Shown here one piece after another: positions 7,816-14,635 of a DNA stretch of 18,608 nucleotides; the stretch's first letter is position 1; each line of letters starts with the position of its first letter. A program made the translations under genes and the position numbers. Location of the stretch: the NCBI GenBank assembly GCA_029262095.1, contig JAJDAB010000388.1, positions 1 through 18,608 of the forward strand, read 5' to 3'. This stretch comes from Candidatus Hydrogenedentota bacterium. GTDB taxonomy: Bacteria > Hydrogenedentota > Hydrogenedentia > Hydrogenedentales > SLHB01. The notes below the pieces were generated by a model, which searched no databases, had not been told where the DNA came from, and was given only the letters and a program-made list of their open reading frames with translations.

Positions 7816-7863
7816 TGACATCCTCCTTGATCCCCCTTCGAAGGGGGACCAGGGGGGATGTCA
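7816..7863. repeat. Near-perfect 48-nt palindrome (REP/MITE-like) after the TerC gene
   Basis: From 7816 to 7863 the sequence is almost its own reverse complement. The outer arms are TGACATCC and GGATGTCA; the core CCCCCTTCGAAGGGGG is perfect. The only departures from symmetry are three T-for-C changes, which would pair as G-U wobbles in a plus-strand RNA, giving a fully paired hairpin of about 22 bp. It lies 59 bases after the TerC stop and has no T tract, so it is not a standard intrinsic terminator. The form resembles palindromic elements dispersed in many genomes. Only one copy is in this window, so dispersal is an inference. Confidence 0.7.
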
Positions 7864-7941
7864 GGTCTGACGTTCGAGTAGTTGTTCTTGGATTAAACTA
7901 TAAGAGTTAACGTAAATCGCAACGCACTGATCGGTACGCTA
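7864..7941 (+). promoter_or_regulatory. Upstream region of the epimerase gene
   Basis: The 78 bases before the epimerase contain a -10-like TATAAG at 7899-7904, with no convincing -35 at 16-18 nt. There is no clear Shine-Dalgarno before the ATG at 7942. Presumably the promoter for the epimerase and perhaps the two genes after it. Confidence 0.2.
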
Positions 7942-9009
7942 ATGGACATCGCGATAATCACGGGCTCCGCCGGCCTCATCGGCGCCGAAGCCACACGCTT
8001 TTTCAGTGCTGCGGGCTTCAAGGTCGTAGGCATTGACAATGACATGCGCCGCGAATTTTTTGGAGATGAAGCGTCCACCGCGTGGTCTGTCGACAAACTG
8101 AAAGAGACGATTCCAACTTACGAACACCACAACGCTGACATACGCGATTACGATGCGATCGAGAGCGTCTTTATGAAGTACTCATCTGACATTCAACTCG
8201 TAATTCATACCGCCGCCCAACCATCCCACGATTGGGCCGCGAAAGCGCCGAGGGTCGATTTCGATGTCAATGCGCGCGGCACGCTACACATGCTCGAAGC
8301 GACTCGTCAACATTGCCCCGATGCGGTCTTTATTTTCACATCGACCAACAAGGTCTACGGTGACCGACCGAATCAACTTCCATTCATCGAACTCGAAACA
8401 CGTTGGGAAATTGAACAAGACCATCCCTACTTCGAAGGTATTGGCGAAGATATGTCGATCGATGGATGTCTTCATTCCGTGTTCGGCGCCTCAAAAGTTG
8501 CAGCCGATGTCATGGTCCAAGAATATGGCCGGTACTTCGATCTCAAGACCGCCTGTTTTCGCGGCGGGTGTCTTACCGGGCCCGGACATTCCGGCACCGA
8601 GCTGCACGGTTTTCTCGCCTACCTCATGAAATGTTGTGTCACGGGACAGCAATATCAAATCTTCGGGTACGGCGGAAAACAAGTCCGCGACAACATCCAC
8701 AGCTTAGATCTCGTGCAAGCGTTTCACGCGTTCTACAAAGAGCCGCGAATTGCCGAGGTCTACAACATCGGCGGCGGACGCTTTAGTAATTGCTCTTTGC
8801 GTGAAGCGATCGCGATGAGCGAGGATATCGCGGGAAAGCCGATGGACACGGTGTATCGCGACGGGAATCGCGTAGGCGATCACATCTGGTGGATTGGGGG
8901 CCTCGATAAGTTCAGATCCCACTATCCAGACTGGCAACCGACCTACGGCGTGCGCCGTACGCTAGAAGAGGTATACGCGGCCAACATTGAACGCGCGTCG
9001 GCAACCTAA
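7942..9009 (+). CDS. NAD-dependent nucleotide-sugar epimerase/dehydratase, CDP-paratose 2-epimerase-like
   Basis: A 355-residue extended short-chain dehydrogenase/reductase. It has GSAGLIG at 8-14 (NAD binding), an acidic residue at the end of beta-2 (Asp32) and TSTNKVYGD at 133-141, with Ser134 at or near the catalytic serine position. The stretches FGASKVAADVMVQEYGRYF (181-199), FRGGCLTGPGHSGTELHGF and GKQVRDNIHSLDLV match the family often annotated as CDP-paratose 2-epimerase/CDP-tyvelose synthesis. Such enzymes change a sugar while it is carried on a nucleotide, for surface polysaccharide. The expected YxxxK active-site tyrosine is a phenylalanine here (Phe181, Lys185). No other deoxyhexose biosynthesis gene is in the window, so the precise sugar is uncertain. 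The gene ends 40 nt before the DUF1592 gene and may be cotranscribed with it. Confidence 0.88.
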   Translation: MDIAIITGSAGLIGAEATRFFSAAGFKVVGIDNDMRREFFGDEASTAWSVDKLKETIPTYEHHNADIRDYDAIESVFMKYSSDIQLVIHTAAQPSHDWAAKAPRVDFDVNARGTLHMLEATRQHCPDAVFIFTSTNKVYGDRPNQLPFIELETRWEIEQDHPYFEGIGEDMSIDGCLHSVFGASKVAADVMVQEYGRYFDLKTACFRGGCLTGPGHSGTELHGFLAYLMKCCVTGQQYQIFGYGGKQVRDNIHSLDLVQAFHAFYKEPRIAEVYNIGGGRFSNCSLREAIAMSEDIAGKPMDTVYRDGNRVGDHIWWIGGLDKFRSHYPDWQPTYGVRRTLEEVYAANIERASAT

Positions 9010-9049
9010 GTTGCCCCGCTATGGTCCATCCGATTACGATGGTGTGTTC

Positions 9050-11005
9050 ATGAGAAGACGTATACACATATTGGCGGCGGCGCTGCTGTTCCTAAGTCTG
9101 CCTACCCTCATTCACGGGTGTGTTCGTGACAAATCTAGCATAGAAACCAGCGCGGACTTCATCCCGCCACCCTACTCCGCAGCGCAAACTACAGCGTTTC
9201 ACGATGTCATCGAACCGTTCATCGCAGATACTTGTCTTCGATGTCACGATGCCGACCGAACCGAAGCCGATCTAGACTTGGAAGCGTTTCTCGATTCGGG
9301 GACCGCCGAAATGGACATCGAAACCTGGGAACGCGTGCGCGACATGCTGGTCAGCGGTCAGATGCCGCCTCCCAAACGGCCGCGTCCCGAACCCGAAGAA
9401 CTCGACGCGGTAACGGATTGGATCGAAGGGCGCGTTCACGACACCATCGCGGCGATGCCGCCCGATCCCGGCCGCGTCACCGCGCGGAGGTTGAATCGGG
9501 CCGAATACAACAACACCGTGCGTGATCTCCTCGGCGTTGACTTCGAGCCCGCCGCCGCCTTTCCAGTCGACGACTCAGGATACGGGTTCGACACCATCGG
9601 GGACGTTCTGACGTTGTCTCCGTTGCTCATGGAAAAATACCTCGACGCGGCGGAAACAATCTCGGCGCGCGCAATGGAAGCGGACTTGACGCGAATCCGC
9701 GATGAGGGTGATGCGGAACACATTCTCATATGCGGCCACGCACCGGACGCGCACACGGCGGCATGTGCCCGGCGCCTTTGCCGCAATCTAGCGGAGCGCG
9801 CATTTCGTCGACCGGTGTCGTCGCGCGAAGTGCGTCGTCTCCAGGAAATCTTTGCGCGATCACGCGAAGACGGTGCAGCGTTTCACGAGGCTATGGAGCA
9901 CGTATCTCAGGCCGTACTTGTCTCACCGCATTTCCTATTCCGAATCGAACAGTCACGCCCTAGCATCGGATCCAAAGATATACGCAGCGTTGGCGACTAT
10001 GAGATGGCATCACGCCTATCCTACTTTCTGTGGTCCAGTATGCCGGATGATCGTCTGATCCGACTTGCGAAAGGACGACGGCTACGCGATCGAGGTGTGA
10101 TCGAATCTGAAGTGGCCCGTATATTGCAAGATCCCAAGTCCGAAGCCTTGGTTGAAAATTTTGCGGGGCAATGGTTGGAACTTCGTAACATGGATGAAAT
10201 TCAACCGGACACTGATCGGTTTCCAGAGTTTGACGATTCCTTACGATCCGCTATGCGAGACGAAACGGAGATGTTGTTCACGACTATAGTCGCGGAAGAC
10301 CTCAGCGTGCTCCGTTTCCTTGATGCCGATTTCACGTTCGTGAATGAGCAGCTTGCGGATCACTATGGAATTGAAGGCGTCGATGGCCCGGCATTGCGCC
10401 GTGTGACGCTCGCCGGATCGCAACGCGGCGGCCTATTGTCGCATGCGAGCGTCCTGACCTTGACCTCATACCCCACTCGAACATCGCCGGTGTTGCGCGG
10501 AAAATGGGTTCTGGAGAACTTGCTCGGCGCGCCGCCGCCACCCCCACCGGCGAACGTACCGCCGCTCGACGAGAAAAAAGCGGAGACGGCTCAGAGCTTG
10601 CGCGCGCAACTGGAACAACATCGCGCAGACCCGGGCTGCGCCTCCTGCCATTCACGTATGGACCCGTTGGGCTTTGGCCTCGAGAACTATGATCCCATTG
10701 GCCGGTGGCGCGAATCGCAATCCGGGGCCCCGATCGATAGTTCCGGTGAACTGCCATCGGGCGAACGTTTCTCAACGCCGCCGGAGTTGCGCACGGTCTT
10801 GCTCGCTCACCGTGAGGAATTCGTCCGTTGTCTCGTCGAAAAAATGATGATCTATGCGCTAGGGCGCGGACTCGAACGATATGATAAACTAGCGGTCGAC
10901 AAAATCTGCGAAGAAATGAAGCAAAATGACTATCGATTCTCGAGCTTGGTGATCGGGATTGCGGACAGTTTTCCGTTCCAAAAACGCAGAGGCGAAGAAT
11001 CATGA
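9050..11005 (+). CDS. Diheme DUF1587/1595/1592/1588/1585 lipoprotein cytochrome
   Basis: A 651-residue protein with the full set of domains of this planctomycete/myxobacterial family: PSCyt1 heme domain (about 52-125, CLRCH at 62-66, MPPP later), DUF1587 (from 143, TARRLNRAEYNNTVRDLLG), DUF1595 (about 239-300), DUF1592 (about 314-442, MASRLSYFLWSSMPDDRL), DUF1588 (about 459-560, CASCH at 530-534, then MDPLGFGLENYD) and DUF1585 (about 567-645, ending GIADSFPF). The N-terminus has a hydrophobic segment ending IHGC, so Cys24 may be lipidated. The ATG at 9050 was chosen because it starts the signal peptide; an in-frame ATG at 8987 lies inside the epimerase gene. It should sit in the envelope. The reaction is unknown; two c-type hemes suggest electron transfer. 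Its stop overlaps the start of the DUF1552 gene. Confidence 0.92.
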   Translation: MRRRIHILAAALLFLSLPTLIHGCVRDKSSIETSADFIPPPYSAAQTTAFHDVIEPFIADTCLRCHDADRTEADLDLEAFLDSGTAEMDIETWERVRDMLVSGQMPPPKRPRPEPEELDAVTDWIEGRVHDTIAAMPPDPGRVTARRLNRAEYNNTVRDLLGVDFEPAAAFPVDDSGYGFDTIGDVLTLSPLLMEKYLDAAETISARAMEADLTRIRDEGDAEHILICGHAPDAHTAACARRLCRNLAERAFRRPVSSREVRRLQEIFARSREDGAAFHEAMEHVSQAVLVSPHFLFRIEQSRPSIGSKDIRSVGDYEMASRLSYFLWSSMPDDRLIRLAKGRRLRDRGVIESEVARILQDPKSEALVENFAGQWLELRNMDEIQPDTDRFPEFDDSLRSAMRDETEMLFTTIVAEDLSVLRFLDADFTFVNEQLADHYGIEGVDGPALRRVTLAGSQRGGLLSHASVLTLTSYPTRTSPVLRGKWVLENLLGAPPPPPPANVPPLDEKKAETAQSLRAQLEQHRADPGCASCHSRMDPLGFGLENYDPIGRWRESQSGAPIDSSGELPSGERFSTPPELRTVLLAHREEFVRCLVEKMMIYALGRGLERYDKLAVDKICEEMKQNDYRFSSLVIGIADSFPFQKRRGEES

Positions 11006-12369
11006 GCAATATCATCAGCGGGAAATCGTTGCCCCGCCGGACGTTTTTGAAGGGCGTCGGCGCTACGATCGCCTTGCCTTTCCTCGATGCCATGACGCCA
11101 GCATCCGCAGCACCTGCTTCGGTCTCTACGGGACGCGCCCCAATCCGGATGGCCGTGGCCTACATTCCAAATGGCGTTGTAGTCGAGGATTGGTTTCCGA
11201 CCGAAGAAGGAACTGATTTCGCCATGCCGCGCCTGATCAAGGCGCTCGAACCGCACCGCAAGAAGCTCTTGGTCCTTAGCGGTCTGAATCAACACAACGC
11301 GAAAGCGCTCGGGGATGGCGGCGGCGATCACGCTCGCGCAGCCGCAACATTTCTCACCGGCGTCCACCCCAGAAAGACAGCTGGCGCGGACATCAAGAAT
11401 GGCATCTCCATGGACCAAGTGGCCTCCGAGCACGTTGGCCATCGCACGCGCCTTGCGTCACTCGAAATGTCATGCGACCGCGGCAGAATCGCCGGCAATT
11501 GCGACAGCGGATACAGCTGCGCATATAGCAACAGCATCTCGTGGCGCAGCGAGGCTACGCCAAATCCGCCAGAGCACAACCCACGCGCAATATTCGAGCG
11601 ACTGTTCGGGCGAGCCGATTCCGAATCTGATCCGGTTGCGTCGGCGGAACGACGTGCCCGGCGCGGCAGCATTCTCGACTATGTACTCGAAGATACTCAG
11701 CGGCTACAACAAAAGCTCGGCGCTTCTGACAAGCGAAAAGTCGATGAGTACCTATACGCTGTGCGAAAGATTGAACAACAGATCGAATTCGCGAACGAAC
11801 ACGGCGACGCCGCGTTAGCCGACGGTATGGAAATCCCGGAAGGCGTGCCGAAGGAATACGCAGAATACGTTCGGCTGATGTTCGATCTCCAAGTCCTGGC
11901 GTTCCAGACGGATCAAACTCGCATCATTACCTTCATGCTAGGCCAGGAAGGCAGCAATCGCACATACAAAGAGTTGGGTGTTTCCAACGGACACCATGAA
12001 CTCACGCACCACCAAGGCGATGAAGACAAAATCGAAGGCGTGCGAAAGATCAACGAATACCACGTCCAACAGTTCGCGTATTTCCTCGACCGATTAGATA
12101 GCGTCGAGGATGGCGAAGGCACCCTGCTCGACCACTCCATGATCACCTTTGGCAGTGGCATCGGCGATGGCAACCGTCACAACCACGACAACCTGCCTAT
12201 CATTCTCGCGGGCGGCGGCGCAGGCACAATCAAGACCGGCCGCCATATCGCCTATCCCAAAGAAACGCCGATGAATAACCTCTACCTCAGCATGCTCGAC
12301 CGTATGGGGATCCCCACCGAATATCTCGGCGACAGCACCGGAAAGCTCGAACACCTCGCCGGCGTCTGA
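11002..12369 (+). CDS. Tat-exported DUF1552 protein
   Basis: A 455-residue protein with a twin-arginine signal (PRRTFLKG at 11-18, cleavage probably after ASA at 34-36). The remainder matches DUF1552: AVAYIPNGVVVEDWFP, the GGGDHARAAATFLTG segment, DQTRIITFMLGQEGSNRTY, a histidine-rich GHHELTHHQGDE and a C-terminal HNHDNLPIILAGGGAGT. The His/Asp clusters recall the sulfatase/alkaline-phosphatase-like DUF1501 relatives and suggest a metal site, but no activity is established. ATGA overlap with the DUF1592 gene and GAGG 9 nt upstream (10989-10992) indicate translational coupling. DUF1592/DUF1552 neighbours are a recurring pair in these phyla, with the partners probably acting together in the envelope. 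Length is normal. It ends 36 bases before the tRNA on the opposite strand. Confidence 0.92.
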   Translation: MSNIISGKSLPRRTFLKGVGATIALPFLDAMTPASAAPASVSTGRAPIRMAVAYIPNGVVVEDWFPTEEGTDFAMPRLIKALEPHRKKLLVLSGLNQHNAKALGDGGGDHARAAATFLTGVHPRKTAGADIKNGISMDQVASEHVGHRTRLASLEMSCDRGRIAGNCDSGYSCAYSNSISWRSEATPNPPEHNPRAIFERLFGRADSESDPVASAERRARRGSILDYVLEDTQRLQQKLGASDKRKVDEYLYAVRKIEQQIEFANEHGDAALADGMEIPEGVPKEYAEYVRLMFDLQVLAFQTDQTRIITFMLGQEGSNRTYKELGVSNGHHELTHHQGDEDKIEGVRKINEYHVQQFAYFLDRLDSVEDGEGTLLDHSMITFGSGIGDGNRHNHDNLPIILAGGGAGTIKTGRHIAYPKETPMNNLYLSMLDRMGIPTEYLGDSTGKLEHLAGV

Positions 12370-12405
12370 GCGCGGAGTGGGCTACCGCTCAATTCTGTGA
12401 ACAAA

Positions 12406-12489
12406 TGGCGGAGGGTGTGGGACTCGAACCCACAAGCCCGAAGGCGCCGGTTTTCAAGACCGGTGCGTTACCAATTACGCTAACCCTCC
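12406..12489 (-). tRNA. tRNA-Ser(UGA): tRNA-Ser (anticodon UGA), CCA encoded
   Basis: Read on the minus strand from 12489 it folds completely. The acceptor stem is GGAGGGT with ACCCTCC, and the D stem is GCG/CGC around a loop containing GG. The anticodon stem is CCGGT/ACCGG with loop CTTGAAA, so the anticodon is TGA. The T arm is GTGGG TTCGAGT CCCAC, the discriminator is G, and CCA is encoded (12406-12408). The variable region is 13 nt with a 3-bp stem and TTCG loop, a short class II variable arm. It decodes UCA serine codons (and UCG by wobble). It lies 67 bases downstream of asnB on the same strand, with a likely own -10 site. Confidence 0.95.
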
Positions 12490-12508
12490 GCAGCGAACAT
12501 TGATGGAA

Positions 12509-12514
12509 ATTGTA
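12509..12514 (-). promoter_or_regulatory. -10 box for the tRNA-Ser gene
   Basis: TACAAT on the minus strand, 19 bases upstream of the tRNA 5' end, matches the consensus at five of six positions. No good -35 lies at 16-18 nt, so the call is tentative. Confidence 0.3.
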
Positions 12515-12521
12515 CCTGACT

Positions 12522-12536
12522 GCGCAACATTTGCGC
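12522..12536 (-). terminator. Hairpin between asnB and the tRNA, possible attenuator/terminator
   Basis: GCGCAA, a 3-nt loop and TTGCGC form a perfect 6-bp stem 20 bases beyond the asnB stop. No T tract follows on the minus strand, so it would be a weak terminator at best. Confidence 0.2.
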
Positions 12537-12556
12537 GAATTCACAGGCGCGATTCG

Positions 12557-14464
12557 CTAGTGATCGCGAGCCTTGACGTTGTCCTCAAAACCTTGAACGT
12601 ACAAGCCGTCGAGAATCTGGACCGTTAAGTAATACGCGAACAGGATATTGATTTGACGTTTTTGTCGTGAATCAAAGAACAAGACTCGAGACCAGAACCG
12701 CAACAACAAATAGAACCAATAGTTGAACACACCTGCCCGCTGAATCGCGGCTCTTGAGAGGTAACGATCCATGAGCCGGTCGAGCTCTTCAGATTCGCCT
12801 TTCCGAATCCATAGCGGCGGCGCGGTGTACGGCCACTTTTTCCGGTCACAGATCGACGCGGTAATCCGGTCCCGAAACGCCTCGCGCAAGACGTACTTCT
12901 CGACACCATCGCGGATCTTCACATCGTCGGGCATATGCCGCGCCTTGTCAAAGAGGTGATGGTCCAGGAATGGTGTGCGCCCTTCGATCGAATGGCCCAT
13001 TTCTGCGCGGTCACCCAACGTCGCGAGGATGTACGGAGCGAGCATGCCCTTAAAACCGAAGAACTGTATGCGCCGAACCAAGGGAAGTTTGTCGGTTTTC
13101 ACCCGGTTTACTCGTCTCGCAAGCGCCTCGATCGCAGGGCGCAACCGCAAGCGCTGCGCGTGTTTCGGATGCAGCATCGTTCGAAAAAACAATTGCACCC
13201 ACGGGGACGTGGTCAGCACGTGTTCTTCGATCGGCACAAAACCGAGCGCTTCTATCAAGCGCCGAGCGCGCCAACCACTCGGCGCATTGCGCGCTTTAGC
13301 CTTGTTAGACATTTGGTCTGACATCGCGCCGGTTCCGGGTTGGAAATGCAGATACCCCAAGAATGTTTCGTCCGATCCTTCGCCGGTCAACACGACCTTG
13401 ACGTGTTCCGCCGCCACTCTCGACAAGCAGTATTTGCCCACACCATGAAAATTAAAAAATGGAAATTCGCTTACCCACAGACAGTCTTCCGCATTTTTCA
13501 AGAGGACGTCGTGTGTACACGTCACGGAATGAAATTCGGCGCCAATCTTCTCCGCCATCTCTTTGGACAATTCGAACTCGTTAAATGCTTCGTCGTCCGG
13601 AAATGCGATGTTGAAGGCTTTGACGGGTCCGTCGTGATACTTGGCGACTGTCCCCGCGACGATGGCTGAATCGATGCCGCCACTGAGATAGACGCCCACC
13701 GGCACATCGGCCCGGAGTCTTAGCTTCACGGCTTCATCGAACGCTTCACGCACTGCGGAGAAGTCACGTTGATCGTCGGTTGGATTTGTCTCAACGGGAA
13801 TATCCAAGTCCCAATATTCACGTGTTGTATGGCGACCGGTGGTCAGGTCGATTTCCATTGCGCAACCGGGTGGCACGACGCCGATGCCTTCGAAGATCGA
13901 ATCCGGCATTGCGCCGCTGAGGTAATCGCGCACTGCCAGAACGTCGATTGCAGGCGGGTGAAGCCTGGTCGCGAATATGGCTTTCGCCTCCGACGCGAAT
14001 AAATACTTACCATCGGATTGATGGACGTAAAGCGGCTTGATGCCGAACCGGTCCCGCAACGCGATGGCGCGTTGCCGTGTCTTGTCGTAGATCACGAACG
14101 CAAACTCGCCTCGCAGGTATTCAGTGAACCCGAGACCGTATTCTTCATATAAGTGAACGATGACCTCGGAATCGCTGCGCGTCGAAAATCTGTGGCCGAG
14201 CGCTTCGAGTTCCCCGCGAATACGCTCAAAATCATAGATCTCGCCGTTGCACACGAGCACGACATTTCCGTCCTCGGAGAAGAGCGGTTGAACGCCGCCT
14301 TCCAAGTCGATGATCGAGAGGCGCGTATGCGCCAAGCCAACGCTGTGTTCCGAATCGTAGTACGCACCGGTGCCATCGGGGCCGCGATGGTGTAGCACAG
14401 ACACGGCACGCAGGAGTTGAGATTCATCCAGCGGGTGATTGACGGTGGCAAGAATGCCGCACAT
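12557..14464 (-). CDS. asnB: Glutamine-dependent asparagine synthetase B
   Basis: A 635-residue two-domain enzyme that makes asparagine from aspartate, glutamine and ATP in the cytosol. The class II glutamine amidotransferase domain starts with Cys2 (nucleophile after Met removal) and has RLSIID at 49-54, NGEIYD at 73-78 and a DSE at 98-100. The synthetase domain has the ATP pyrophosphatase loop SGGIDS at 261-266 and later EGSDE and GRTPFLDHHLFD segments. The length fits the 600-650-residue class typical of AsnB-like enzymes, including those in surface-polysaccharide loci. The start is firm: GGGGAGG (14472-14478) lies 7 nt upstream. It is 171 bases downstream of the DUF4340 gene on the same strand, so cotranscription is possible but not shown. 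An AsnB-like amide transferase acting on another substrate is a less likely alternative. Confidence 0.94.
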   Translation of the reverse strand: MCGILATVNHPLDESQLLRAVSVLHHRGPDGTGAYYDSEHSVGLAHTRLSIIDLEGGVQPLFSEDGNVVLVCNGEIYDFERIRGELEALGHRFSTRSDSEVIVHLYEEYGLGFTEYLRGEFAFVIYDKTRQRAIALRDRFGIKPLYVHQSDGKYLFASEAKAIFATRLHPPAIDVLAVRDYLSGAMPDSIFEGIGVVPPGCAMEIDLTTGRHTTREYWDLDIPVETNPTDDQRDFSAVREAFDEAVKLRLRADVPVGVYLSGGIDSAIVAGTVAKYHDGPVKAFNIAFPDDEAFNEFELSKEMAEKIGAEFHSVTCTHDVLLKNAEDCLWVSEFPFFNFHGVGKYCLSRVAAEHVKVVLTGEGSDETFLGYLHFQPGTGAMSDQMSNKAKARNAPSGWRARRLIEALGFVPIEEHVLTTSPWVQLFFRTMLHPKHAQRLRLRPAIEALARRVNRVKTDKLPLVRRIQFFGFKGMLAPYILATLGDRAEMGHSIEGRTPFLDHHLFDKARHMPDDVKIRDGVEKYVLREAFRDRITASICDRKKWPYTAPPLWIRKGESEELDRLMDRYLSRAAIQRAGVFNYWFYLLLRFWSRVLFFDSRQKRQINILFAYYLTVQILDGLYVQGFEDNVKARDH

Positions 14465-14635
14465 GGTGACGCCTCCCCGCGATCAAAATGGATTGGCGAC
14501 CCGGTGTCACCATCGCAACGAGCGTGTAACGGCTGAACACCGCGCCTTCTACCGAACCCCTCTAGCGAAAACGTGATCTCGCGCTGTTCACTCACGCGAT
14601 CAATGGCTTCTCGATCCCGCGCATCTCAGAGCAAG
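14465..14635 (-). other. Intergenic spacer between the DUF4340 gene and asnB
   Basis: 171 bases with no convincing gene, terminator hairpin or promoter pair. A minus-strand frame starting with GTG at 14595 runs through it and on into asnB, but has no recognisable protein features. The asnB ribosome binding site is at its asnB end (14472-14478). Confidence 0.4.

Noticed and set aside
8987..9049. N-terminal extension of the DUF1592 protein
   Set aside because: It would start inside the epimerase gene and hide the lipoprotein signal peptide that begins at 9050.
10332..11093. Long minus-strand open frame opposite the DUF1592/DUF1552 genes
   Set aside because: Arginine-rich shadow that spans two well-supported genes on the plus strand.
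12406..12489. Selenocysteine tRNA
   Set aside because: The anticodon loop reads CTTGAAA, giving UGA (serine), not UCA, and the acceptor and variable arms are not of the selenocysteine type.
14465..14595. Small minus-strand gene with a GTG start before asnB
   Set aside because: The frame only continues as a shadow inside asnB; no protein features or conserved start signals are seen.
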